A stretch of DNA of 64,000 bases from Pirellulales bacterium (GTDB lineage: Bacteria; Planctomycetota; Planctomycetia; Pirellulales; Lacipirellulaceae). A program made the position numbers and the translations under genes. Under the pieces are notes generated by a model that saw nothing but the letters and a program-made list of their open reading frames with translations, did not search any database and was not told the DNA's origin. The DNA lies in NCBI GenBank assembly GCA_022448265.1, contig JAKVCC010000012.1, positions 95,781-159,780 on the forward strand, given 5' to 3'. Below, piece by piece: positions 37,525 to 45,800 of the stretch; the first letter of the stretch is position 1; each line of letters begins with the position of its first letter.

Positions 37525-38496
37525 TTAAAGGGAATAAAAAAAATGATGTCCACGTTGCTGGCCGGCCAGATTGCAATTGTGCCGCACAACACGCGTTTGA
37601 CGTTGGACGGGACTCTCGTATCGCAGTATTTCTTCAATTGCCATCGGCAAGTCAGGCGCACCAGGATTTTCACACAGCCGCTGCCACTGCTCTGGATGCT
37701 TGAGCAAAGTCACCACGCCATTGGCAATCAGTGACGTAGTCGTTTCGTGGCCAGCAGAAAATAAGTTTTCAGCTGTGGAAAGCAATTCCGATTCACTGAG
37801 TTGTTCTAGCTCATCCTTCGCAGTCACCAGCAGACTCATTAGGTCATTACGTAGTGCCTGGCGGCGATCGGCAATCATGTTGCGAAAATACTCTTGAAGC
37901 TCCAGCAGTGCTTTTTGCATTTTCGCCGCTGCCTCTCGCAGCGGCAACGTGCCGACAATGACCGCGTTTATTCCGAGCGTCCACTCGTGTACGAGGTTTC
38001 TGTCCTCAGGGGGCACACCCAGCATTTGACAGATTGCAGTAGCTGGCAATGGATAAGCGAAATCTTTCACCAGATCGACCTCCAGAGGATCACTCCACGG
38101 TTCTAGTAACTGATCGACCAGGGATTCAATCTGGCTGCGACTTTCCGCCACAACCCGAGGTACAAAAGCTTTATTGATGAGCTTCCGAAGACGCGTATGA
38201 TCGGGTGGATCACTCCGGATCATCCCAACCGAAAAATGGTCATCGATCACTTGAAAGCGTTTCCTCTCGGTTGCGGGCAATCCGTCGAGCAGAGCGGCCA
38301 TTCGGCCCGCACTAGAAAACTGATCGGGACTTCGCAGCACCTAGACAACGTTTTCGTAGCTAGTTATCACCCAGCCACCGAGCGGCTCGCTCCAATGCAC
38401 CGGCTCAAGCTTGCGTAGCTCCTCGAAATAAGGATAGGGATCGGCGAAGAATTTCGGCGAATACCACAGGTGGGTGGGGCTGAGAGGCAGAGACAT
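37525..38496 (-). pseudogene. Cytochrome P450 pseudogene (in-frame stop, truncated before the heme loop)
   Basis: The frame begins at ATG 38496 with a good P450 N-terminus (SPKFFADPYPYFEELRKL; GGWVITSYENVV), meets an in-frame TAG at 38341-38343, then continues in the same frame (VLRSPDQFSSAGR) through the I-helix (FSAGHETTTS) and the K-helix ExxR (EEILRYESPVQR). It then loses homology and stops at 37525. The cysteine heme-ligand loop that must follow the ExxR helix is absent. A P450 without that cysteine cannot bind heme normally, so this is a decayed gene with two independent lesions. It resembles bacterial soluble P450s of about 400 residues. Confidence 0.88.
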
Positions 38497-38787
38497 GGGG
38501 CCACGTAGTCGGGTACGCCTGAAGAATTGTTGTTGTAATTTTCTGATCTGATTATCTGTCGGATACCTGCAGTTGATTTATGTTCTATACCGTGCGGGTG
38601 GCCGCCGGGGAAATTCGCCCGGTTTGGCGCAAATTGTATGCCAGGGGCAGGCAACTTGTCTGGAAAATACGGGTCTAAATATCGAACTCTACCCTGTTTC
38701 CTACAAGAAGTTAGTATAAAAAGTATGCTGCAGATACCTCAGTAAAATACTACACCCCATCAAAAGGCTCGTTAAAGGAATTTGTCC

Positions 38788-39165
38788 ATGACAACAACTC
38801 TTGCAATTCAAACTGGATCGCTCCCGACAGACACGCTTCCCGACATGCCCTTGGAGAAGTCGCAGATCACCAATGGCAATCCGATTGCGCGGGGGGCTAT
38901 TAGTTGCCAAACGGAAGACAAGAAGGTTTCCAGTGGTTATTGGTCCTGCACACAGGGCGAATTCAATTGGGAATTTTCCTGGGATGAATTTGTGCACATC
39001 TTGGAAGGGGAAGTAATTATCACGGAAGATGGTGGATCGAGCTACACGCTAAAGGCTAACGACACGGCCCACTTCCCTTTGGGTTTGAAAACCCATTGGG
39101 AAATTGTCAAGGACATCAAGAAGTTCTTTGTAGTACGCACCTCAGAGCCGCTGGAACTCGAATAA
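38788..39165 (+). CDS. Cupin-fold protein (Cupin_3 / DUF861 type)
   Basis: A 125-residue cytoplasmic protein from ATG 38788 with AAAGGA 7 bases upstream. The small beta-barrel pattern is clear: a WEFSWDEFVHILEGEVIITED strand pair, then a KANDTAHFPLGLKTHWEI segment. The usual cupin metal histidines are reduced (single His residues in FVHILEG and THWEI), typical of Cupin_3 proteins whose role is often unknown. It stands alone between a P450 pseudogene and a broken SDR gene, one of the few intact genes of this decayed zone. Confidence 0.85.
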   Translation: MTTTLAIQTGSLPTDTLPDMPLEKSQITNGNPIARGAISCQTEDKKVSSGYWSCTQGEFNWEFSWDEFVHILEGEVIITEDGGSSYTLKANDTAHFPLGLKTHWEIVKDIKKFFVVRTSEPLELE

Positions 39166-39547
39166 CGTTTGAGTACGACAAGTTGTTCTCGCGATGCAAT
39201 GCGAACTCGTTGAAAAACCACCCTTAGCAGGTGGAGATCGCAGCAGTATTTAGCCTGGCAAGGTGCCTTGAGATAGATTCAGGCATTACAGGTTGGCTAG
39301 CTACCCGCGATTCTTACCCGCATTTTGGCATCGAGGAGTAGGCAGTGGCCAGGGGATTTGAACGCTCAACGTTCTGAGAAGAGGCGCTGGGTGCTGCAGC
39401 TAAGCACTATTTAAATGTGTCTTCACCAAACACGTCGTCGCCGACTACGCCAGCGGTCGTTGCCTTGCGCATGGCGGCAGTGGCAGCATGTCACTAGATC
39501 GATCACGGAAGGCTAGATACGTTAAGCCATAGGATTGAGGCTGCGGC
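39166..39547. other. Gene-free gap after the cupin gene
   Basis: About 380 bp with no gene seen. A stretch near 39345-39410 contains a GGATTTGAAC motif that superficially resembles the T-arm of a reverse-strand tRNA, but no cloverleaf can be drawn. Confidence 0.4.
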
Positions 39548-39990
39548 TTAAGATGGCTTGAGAATCGGAAGCTCGGGCCAGGTCGCAAAGTCTTTTAGAA
39601 ACTCAATGATCTCTTGTGTTGCTCCTGCAAAAATTTCTTTTCCAACTGCTCATCGGTGCAATCTACAAGTTGGCAGCGATCCATCCATTGGCCTGCGTTA
39701 TTGATCAGCATGTTGATGCGATTGCCAAAAGCACCAGCCAACTCGGCAAACATCTTCTCTACATCGGTCGCACAGCTGATATCGGCCTGTATGGCTATTG
39801 CTTGGCCACCAGCGGCTGAAATTGCGATTGCAGTTTTTTCAGCACCTGCTTTATTCCGGCAATAGTTTACACCAACCTGTGCACCAGCTGTTCCGAGCGC
39901 CAGTGCAACCTCACGACCTATCCCCGACGAAGCGCCGGTCACTAGGGCGATTTGATCGACAAAATAAGGGTCCTGAGATTCTGAACTCAT
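39548..39990 (-). pseudogene. Truncated short-chain dehydrogenase joined to another coding remnant
   Basis: From ATG 39990 the frame gives a good SDR N-terminus: ALVTGASSGIGREVALALG (NAD(P) motif), IQADISCATDVEKM and MLINNAGQWMDRCQL. After CTDEQ (about 39640) homology ends and the frame stops at 39595, so the catalytic Tyr-x3-Lys half is missing. From about 39640 to a TAA at 39548 a different frame reads smoothly (KEIFAGATQEIIEFLKDFAT), which looks like the tail of an unrelated gene. An internal deletion joining two genes explains this best. No active SDR can be made. Confidence 0.8.
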
Positions 39991-40439
39991 AATAAGTGGG
40001 AAGACATCGATGAATTGACTAGAAACCCAGCGAATCAGGGCAGGAACAAAATAGACAGAGTGATTTTCCTTGAGCGAATTTACTGCAGTAGCCGCACTTA
40101 TGAATCATCTCAAGACTAGCAGACAACTCGTAGCAGGCATTGTCAATAGGCGCGAATAAGGGTCTTCGTCTACGATCACTGGTTGTCCAATTGTTAATGA
40201 TGTTGGGCCGCATGTCCGGTGAACTTAGTCGTTCTTCAAGCTCTACCCGGTTCCTGCGACCACACAGGTCGTGCCCTGGCGCCATATTCAAGGGGAGATT
40301 GATGTTGATCTGTGGCTGCGGCATGAAGGAGTAGTTGTACTCACCCATTTGCATCTAAGTCGTCGCGAGTAAAATATTAATCTTACACCCCTTGGTTTTT
40401 CAGAGCCGGTCAACTTAGCTGTGTATTAGGAGTTGTGCC
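39991..40439. other. Gap upstream of nagB
   Basis: About 450 bp. A 111-codon minus-strand frame (40019-40354) has an atypical composition and no recognised motif, so it is not called. The nagB-nagA promoter should lie in the last part, but no clear consensus pair was identified. Confidence 0.4.
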
Positions 40440-41189
40440 TTGAACGTCCAAATTGCATCTGCGAAACAAGATCTTGGTCGCCAAGCAGCCGAGGTTGGCG
40501 CGACTGTAATCCGTGAGGCGATCGCCAAGTGCGGTAGTGCAAACATTGTCGTCGCCACCGGGGCTAGCCAATTTGAGGTCCTTGAGCATTTAGTCAATCA
40601 TAATGGAATCCATTGGCCTGCCGTCACCGCGTTCCATCTTGACGAGTACATCGGTCTACCGATTAACCACCCGGCATCGTTCAGGCTCTATCTATGGGAA
40701 CGTTTCATCAGCAAACTGCCTTTGCCGCTCAAGGTCTTCCACTATCTTAACGGCGAGTCCGAACCTGCGATGGAAGCTGCACGCGTCAGCAAAATCCTCG
40801 CGCGGCATCCGATCGATATCGCCTTTGTGGGAATTGGTGAAAATGGCCACTTAGCATTCAACGATCCTCCAGCCGACTTTCATGCAGTGGAACCTTACCT
40901 AGTAGTAGATCTTGATGAAGACTGCCGCAAGCAGCAACTGGGCGAGGGCTGGTTCCCAACGCTCGCAGATGTTCCTGCCCAGGCTATTTCCATGAGCATT
41001 CAGCAAATCATGAAGAGCCGTCGCATCGTCTGTAGCGTGCCGGACGAGCGGAAGGCGCAGGCGGTGCGCAATTGCATCGAAGGACCTGTGACGAATAAAG
41101 CCCCAGCGTCGATTCTGCAACAGCACAACAACTGCGACATTTTCCTTGACACGTCTGCTGCATCTCTACTCACCCAGGAATTACTATGA
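40440..41189 (+). CDS. nagB: Glucosamine-6-phosphate deaminase
   Basis: A 249-residue enzyme starting at TTG 40440, with AGGAG about 7 bases upstream. Family motifs: [15 protein letters not shown] near the N-terminus, [19 protein letters not shown] with the catalytic Asp region, and the signature [19 protein letters not shown]. It converts glucosamine-6-phosphate to fructose-6-phosphate and ammonia, the last step of amino-sugar entry into glycolysis. It overlaps nagA by four bases (ATGA), so the two are translationally coupled. The full catalytic region is present, in contrast to the decayed genes nearby. Confidence 0.94.
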   Translation: MNVQIASAKQDLGRQAAEVGATVIREAIAKCGSANIVVATGASQFEVLEHLVNHNGIHWPAVTAFHLDEYIGLPINHPASFRLYLWERFISKLPLPLKVFHYLNGESEPAMEAARVSKILARHPIDIAFVGIGENGHLAFNDPPADFHAVEPYLVVDLDEDCRKQQLGEGWFPTLADVPAQAISMSIQQIMKSRRIVCSVPDERKAQAVRNCIEGPVTNKAPASILQQHNNCDIFLDTSAASLLTQELL

Positions 41190-42112
41190 CCCCCAGTGGT
41201 GGCTACATCGATCTGCAGGTCAATGGTTATGGCGGAGTCGATCTCAACCAAGATAATTTGAATGCTGAGGACTTGCATTGTATGTGCATGAAACTGCGAT
41301 CCGATGGTGTCGCGGGTTTCCTAGCGACCATAATCACGGATTGCCTAGATGTGATGGTGGATCGTCTGCACCGTCTGGTCGAGTTGCGGGAGGCTGATCC
41401 GCTGGCGAGGGAGCTGATTCTAGGCCTACACATTGAGGGGCCATTTATTAGTGCTACCGATGGCTATCGTGGCGCGCATCCAGAGGACGCAATCAGGTCT
41501 GCCGACACGAATGTGATGCAACGTCTTCTCGATGCAGGGGCCGGTTTGACAAAAATTGTTACACTTGCGCCTGAGCAGGACACCACTTGCGCTGTCACCC
41601 AGATGCTGGTAGATCAGGGCATCATTGTGTCCGCTGGGCACACCGACGCATCGCTCGACCAACTCAAGGCTGCAATTGACGCGGGACTAACGATGTTCAC
41701 GCACCTAGGAAACGGTTGTCCGATGCTCATGCACCGTCACGACAACATTATCCAGCGCGTATTGTCGCAGGCTGATCATTTATACTTGAGCTTCATCGCC
41801 GATGGCGTTCACATTCCGTTTGCGGCTTTAGGAAACTATCTGCGACTCGCGAACCTCGACCGCTGTGTCATCGTCACTGACGCTATGGCCGCAGCAGGGC
41901 TGGGGGCAGGTCTACACACCTTAGGGCGGTGGCAAGTTGAAGTGGGATCAGACATGGCTGCTTGGGCTCCCGGCCGATCCCATCTAGTCGGTTCAGTTGT
42001 CACGATGCCACAAGTCATAGAAAATTTGACAAACTTCGTGGGACTCACCCGGGCTGAGGCCGAGGATCTTGTCACCAACTGTCCGTTGCGTCTGCTTGAG
42101 GGTATTGCATGA
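41186..42112 (+). CDS. nagA: N-acetylglucosamine-6-phosphate deacetylase (short form)
   Basis: A 308-residue enzyme of the amidohydrolase superfamily. Metal-site motifs: LHIEGPFIS (Glu), SAGHTDAS (His), [10 protein letters not shown] (His) and [13 protein letters not shown] (catalytic Asp). It is about 70 residues shorter than common NagA proteins because it begins at the [11 protein letters not shown] strand and lacks the usual N-terminal beta-sandwich part. The start at 41186 overlaps the nagB stop, so the short form is not a misplaced start. It removes the acetyl group from N-acetylglucosamine-6-phosphate to feed NagB. Confidence 0.9.
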   Translation: MTPSGGYIDLQVNGYGGVDLNQDNLNAEDLHCMCMKLRSDGVAGFLATIITDCLDVMVDRLHRLVELREADPLARELILGLHIEGPFISATDGYRGAHPEDAIRSADTNVMQRLLDAGAGLTKIVTLAPEQDTTCAVTQMLVDQGIIVSAGHTDASLDQLKAAIDAGLTMFTHLGNGCPMLMHRHDNIIQRVLSQADHLYLSFIADGVHIPFAALGNYLRLANLDRCVIVTDAMAAAGLGAGLHTLGRWQVEVGSDMAAWAPGRSHLVGSVVTMPQVIENLTNFVGLTRAEAEDLVTNCPLRLLEGIA

Positions 42113-42384
42113 CTTCTTGCATCTCATCGATGTGCATGGCGCCGAACACCGGCTTGAGAAGAGCACGAGGACACTAGACGCAAGCCGACTCTCTGGGAAA
42201 ACGGTTGTCGTTACCGGAGGATTCGACTCCGGTGCCATTGGCGTGTGCCCGACGCAATGACCGCCGGTTGTTTGGGCGACCGCAGGTTTCGATTGAACCT
42301 CCTTCGTCCTTGTAGACATACATGTTGCGCCCGACGGACATCAGGTGCACTATCGGCTCAAGTGGGGGCCAGACGATCTCACAC

Positions 42385-42726
42385 TTAATTCAGATCGTCT
42401 TCGGCAATTGTTATGACATGGTTTTCCAGTGTTGGAAGTTGGGGTGCGGGCTCGTTCGAACCGTCGAACGCAGTATCGCAGTAGTCGAACAGCGTTTGCC
42501 AGGAATAGTTCCGGTCAGAGATGCAAAGATTGAACCACCGCTTGGGTGGATCTTGGGCGTCGCCCAAAACTACACGCTCCCCCAAGTGGGAACCGCGGGC
42601 CGCTATGCAGAAAAACATCGGCCCCATCAGTTTTTCAAGCTGCTTTCTCAGCAGCTTGGATTTTGCAATGAAGCCGACGATACCCACATGGTTGGTTCTT
42701 TTGTCCCAAGAAACTAAGTTAAGCAT
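42385..42726 (-). CDS. Hypothetical protein (doubtful)
   Basis: A 113-codon frame with protein-like composition (NHVGIVGFIAKSKLLRKQLE; NLCISDRNYSWQTLFDYCD; an acidic C-terminus). No family was recognised and no clear ribosome binding site is seen. It lies in a stretch that elsewhere holds gene debris, so it may itself be a remnant. The opposite strand carries a competing 131-codon frame (42322-42717) with poorer composition. Confidence 0.3.
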   Translation of the reverse strand: MLNLVSWDKRTNHVGIVGFIAKSKLLRKQLEKLMGPMFFCIAARGSHLGERVVLGDAQDPPKRWFNLCISDRNYSWQTLFDYCDTAFDGSNEPAPQLPTLENHVITIAEDDLN

Positions 42727-42814
42727 TGAGAAAAGTTCGGCACGCGGCGCTAGGATGCCATTGGCTCTACATGGGTTTTACTAGCTTCTCGACACGACCT
42801 CCGCAGTAGCGGCT

Positions 42815-43018
42815 TATGATCTGCTGGGTGTCTTTACTGATTTTAAGCCCAGATTTACAAAACGCTTCGCCAACCTCTCCGAAGTTGCGGTCACTGGAAT
42901 TAAACAATACATCCGCGAGGTCAAAGAAGGGGTATTCCCTGACAAAGAGCACAGCTACACCGTCAAAGACGAAACATTTCAGGAGTTCGCCCAAAGGGTA
43001 GCCAAGCGATTTGAGTAG
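42815..43018 (+). pseudogene. panB: Remnant of panB (3-methyl-2-oxobutanoate hydroxymethyltransferase), 3' end only
   Basis: A 68-codon open stretch reads YDLLGVFTDFKPRF, then FANL, then IKQYIREVKEGVFPDKEHSY, ending at TAG 43016-43018. This matches the conserved C-terminal region of PanB (DLLG...FKPKF-K-R, then YxxEVxxGxFPxxEHS). A stop lies 33 bases further upstream and no catalytic part is found, so only the last quarter of the gene remains. An intact panB, needed for pantothenate synthesis, must be elsewhere if the organism makes the vitamin. Confidence 0.75.
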
Positions 43019-43282
43019 AGTCTTACAAACTTCAGTCAATCACAACGACACCAGCGAGGTGCTTGGCAAGCGCTATCTTGCCGATCGCCGCCGGCGCAAC
43101 GTCAGCTCCATGCTGGCTAGCGATGCTAATAGCAGTGTGTGTGGCTCGGGGATGGTGCTTGCGACGCAAAACCACCCTTGGTTAGACTCGTGCGGCACGC
43201 TCGTCGTTTGTGTAACGGCGTGGATTTACCTGACGTGGCTAAGACTCTGTGGCTGGAGCTGCGTGAATTGCCGAACAGAAAG

Positions 43283-43708
43283 TCACTTGGCAAAAATCTG
43301 GCCCATATCCTTGAATGCTTTGAACTCCAAGGCATTGCCGGAAGGATCGAGAAAGAACATCGTTGCCTGCTCTCCTACTTCGCCCGCAAAGCGAATATAG
43401 GGCTCGATCACAAAGTGGACGGATTTCTCTTTCAATCGATCAGCGAGCCTCTGCCAATCCTTCATTTCGAGAACAACGCCAAAATGCGGAACTGGGACAT
43501 CGTGACCGTCAACAGGGTTGGAATGGATAGGATCGGGAGCATTTTTTAAATTCGCCTTTTCGTGAGCCACGATTTGATGCCCGAACAGGTCAAAGTCGAT
43601 CCAGGTTGCATCGCTGCGACCCTCGGTTAGCCCAAGCACCTGTCCATAAAAGTCGCGTGCTTCCTCAATGTCACGGACTGGGAACGCGTGGTGAAATGGT
43701 GTCAACAT
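43283..43708 (-). CDS. VOC superfamily (glyoxalase/dioxygenase-like) protein
   Basis: A 141-residue protein from ATG 43708; the frame is open to 44029, but that part overlaps the sulfatase gene and does not look coding. Paired beta-alpha-beta-beta-beta units are visible. Metal-ligand candidates are His in PFHHAFPV, His in VPHFGVVLE and Glu in [15 protein letters not shown]. This is the pattern of small glyoxalase or fosfomycin-resistance-like proteins, but none of the specific subfamilies can be named. It is encoded downstream of the sulfatase gene on the same strand with a 182-bp gap. Confidence 0.85.
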   Translation of the reverse strand: MLTPFHHAFPVRDIEEARDFYGQVLGLTEGRSDATWIDFDLFGHQIVAHEKANLKNAPDPIHSNPVDGHDVPVPHFGVVLEMKDWQRLADRLKEKSVHFVIEPYIRFAGEVGEQATMFFLDPSGNALEFKAFKDMGQIFAK

Positions 43709-43890
43709 TACCTTGCCTTGCAAAGATTGAAAGTGAGCTGTTAATGGTCGCCTACAATATTCAGTCCTAGTGATGCAAATGGGTCTGATGAGGGCTCTTT
43801 TCGCGATCGTGGCGTCCCGCCTCGCGCCAAATAAAAAACTTCTGACGTCATAGCACGTCATTTTTCTGTCTTTGCGAGTCGCCTTGCCGG

Positions 43891-45381
43891 CTAACTCCCG
43901 GAAAAAGTTTGCGCATGGATCTGTTTCATCTTCCTTACCCGCTCCGGGAATTCGGCTGCCAGGTTTGTCTTTTCGTTTCTGTCCTGACTGATGTTGTAAA
44001 GTTCTGTCGTGCCAAGAATCAGTTTCCAATCACCATCCCGGACGGCATTCGACCATACCAAAGTTCGGGGTGTTTCCTTGCCGGTGTTGCTCAGGACGGG
44101 GACCAGACTCTCTCCCGCCAGGGGAATCAGCGTCCGACCTCGGAACTTTGAAGGATAGGTTGCGCCCGCAAGTTCCAGACATGTGGGCATGATGTCTGCG
44201 ATGTGGCAGGGACCGTGGGAAATGCGTCCCTGTTGCTTCAAGCCACGAGGCCACCATGCGACCAGCGGCGAGGCGATGCCGCCTTCGTAGTTGGAAACCT
44301 TGTAATTCCTGAAAGGAGTATTGTTCAGGGAGGCCACTGCGGCACCCTGGCAGATGAAGGTCTCCATGCTCCCGGGCCGCACGTTTGGGGGCACCGGCCG
44401 GTTGTATCCGATCTGGTGGCTGGCTCCATTGTCGGAAAGGACCAGGATCAAGGTGTTGTCGAGTTTGTCGGCCTTCTTCAGCGCGGCCATGGTATCCGCG
44501 AGACTGCGGTCAATGCTCTCTACCATGGCTGCATGAATAGCCATGCGGTGTTCTGCCGGGATACTGCCCTTGTCGTTTGCCTTGAGCATGGAATCGTGCA
44601 AAGTAGTCCCTTTGGGAATCAACCCAGAGTCAACCAGGCGCTTCAGTCGTGCATGCATCAACTCCTTGCGGTCTGTCTTCTTGTAGAGGTTTCGATAAGG
44701 GGCGATGTCTTCTTCCTCGGCTTGCAACGGCCAGTGGGGAGCGAAATGCGACACGTAGATGAAGAAGGGCTGGTCGCTCCCGGCCGAGGCTTCGATGAAG
44801 TCGGCCACAAAGGCCGAGATCAGGTCTGTGGAGTAGGCGCCGACGGGCCGGTCATACTTCTTTCCGTCCTTGAACCAGGGGCATCCCCTCGGCTCCTTGT
44901 AGTAGTTGCCCGTTCCGGCGGTGGCCACCCCTAGGAAACGATCTGTACACTCCGCGACTCGGGTCGGATCGTGCCAGTCTTCGGCGGTAATCATGTCCAG
45001 CCGTCCCACGGCGCACGTGGCGTAGCCGGCCTCCTTCAGCAATTCGAAAGCCGTCACACAACGCTTATTCAGCAGGCCGGTCCAACTTCTGATCCCTACT
45101 TGATAGGGATACAGCCCGGTCATCAACGCGGCACGCGACGGACCGCACAGCGCGCAATTGTAAAAATGTGAAAACCGCAGGCCTTCCTTTGCCAATCGGT
45201 CTATGGTCGGCGATTTGATCTCGCTGCCGTAGCACCCCAGATCAGAGAAGCCCATGTCGTCTGCCATAACGACGATGATATTCGGTCTATCACCGTTGGG
45301 CTTTTCCGCAGCGCGACTGACGCCACTGATACTGACGCCACTGATACTGACGCCACTGATAAGAAACAGAATGAATAGCAT
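43891..45381 (-). CDS. Sulfatase (formylglycine-dependent, arylsulfatase-like)
   Basis: A 496-residue secreted sulfatase. The signal peptide contains a threefold repeat (ISGVS units). The mature N-terminus has the metal-binding [11 protein letters not shown], and Cys79 in [11 protein letters not shown] is the CxPSR site converted to formylglycine. Further motifs are [10 protein letters not shown] and the LVLSDNGA metal site. Planctomycetes carry many such enzymes for sulfated polysaccharides. It stands apart from the sugar locus and next to a VOC gene. Nothing in the sequence names its substrate. Confidence 0.94.
   Translation of the reverse strand: MLFILFLISGVSISGVSISGVSRAAEKPNGDRPNIIVVMADDMGFSDLGCYGSEIKSPTIDRLAKEGLRFSHFYNCALCGPSRAALMTGLYPYQVGIRSWTGLLNKRCVTAFELLKEAGYATCAVGRLDMITAEDWHDPTRVAECTDRFLGVATAGTGNYYKEPRGCPWFKDGKKYDRPVGAYSTDLISAFVADFIEASAGSDQPFFIYVSHFAPHWPLQAEEEDIAPYRNLYKKTDRKELMHARLKRLVDSGLIPKGTTLHDSMLKANDKGSIPAEHRMAIHAAMVESIDRSLADTMAALKKADKLDNTLILVLSDNGASHQIGYNRPVPPNVRPGSMETFICQGAAVASLNNTPFRNYKVSNYEGGIASPLVAWWPRGLKQQGRISHGPCHIADIMPTCLELAGATYPSKFRGRTLIPLAGESLVPVLSNTGKETPRTLVWSNAVRDGDWKLILGTTELYNISQDRNEKTNLAAEFPERVRKMKQIHAQTFSGS
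45316..45360 (-). repeat. Three perfect 15-bp tandem repeats in the sulfatase signal peptide
   Basis: The unit ACTGACGCCACTGAT (plus strand) occurs exactly three times in a row. On the coding strand each copy gives ISGVS, so the hydrophobic core of the sulfatase signal peptide is made of repeats. The unit is a multiple of three, so copy-number change would alter signal length without shifting the frame. Confidence 0.95.
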
Positions 45382-45641
45382 GATGTAATTGCGCCCGCAT
45401 TTGTTCCTTAAGTTTCCATTTCAGATCTGATTGTCTGCCAGCGGTCGAGTTATCGAACCTAGCCTACTGTAGATGGAGTATGGGCTCCAGTCTATTAACA
45501 TGAACCGCGATTCGGTCTGGGATACTTCAGCGCCTTGGCATTAGTTTCTCAGCCTGCCGATCGCGCGCATGGAAAGGCGCAGGGCGCGAATCGACGCATC
45601 AGGATGGCCCGGGATGCGATTCCGATGCACAGCAGAATGCG

Positions 45642-45675
45642 AAAAAAAGCCACAAGCCCTTGCGAGCTGCGGCTT
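45642..45675 (-). terminator. Intrinsic terminator downstream of tRNA-Ser
   Basis: On the minus strand a stem formed by AAGCCGCAGC and GCTTGTGGCTT, with one mismatch and one bulge, is followed by seven T residues (plus-strand A run 45642-45648). It begins about 30 bases after the tRNA 3' end and would stop transcription coming through rho and the tRNA. Confidence 0.65.
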
Positions 45676-45704
45676 TGTGCGAGACCGTGCAAGTTAATGC
45701 AGAG

Positions 45705-45786
45705 CGGAGGGCATGGGACTCGAACCCACAACTCCTTGCGGAGCACCTGAATTCCAATCAGGCCGCTAGCCATTCGCTTACCCTCC
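45705..45786 (-). tRNA. tRNA-Ser (anticodon GGA)
   Basis: The acceptor stem GGAGGGT/GCCCTCC with discriminator G, an anticodon stem CCTGA/TCAGG with loop TTGGAAT (anticodon GGA), the long variable arm CTCC-GCAA-GGAG and a T-arm GTGGG-TTCGAGT-CCCAT identify a class II serine tRNA. CCA is not encoded. It begins 14 bp after the rho stop codon on the same strand. Confidence 0.95.
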
Positions 45787-45800
45787 TTGGATTTCCGAAT

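Noticed and set aside
39345..39410. Possible tRNA on the minus strand (GGATTTGAAC resembles a T-arm)
   Set aside because: The bases around it do not form a T-stem, acceptor stem or anticodon arm; no cloverleaf can be drawn.
40019..40354. 111-codon minus-strand open frame
   Set aside because: Unusual composition, no motif, no ribosome binding site and no supporting neighbour.
42113..42243. LSGKTVVVTGG, resembling the start of the BRCT domain of NAD-dependent DNA ligase, directly after nagA
   Set aside because: Only about a dozen residues fit, the conserved residues that should follow are absent and the frame ends soon after; too weak to call a ligA remnant.
42767..43039. 90-codon minus-strand open frame
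   Set aside because: It is antisense to the panB remnant, which explains the open frame better.
43139..43549. 136-codon plus-strand open frame
   Set aside because: Most of it is antisense to the VOC protein gene and it has no recognised motif.
45316..45360. CRISPR-like repeat
   Set aside because: The three units are directly adjacent with no spacers and lie inside a coding sequence; no other array-like repeat was seen in the window.
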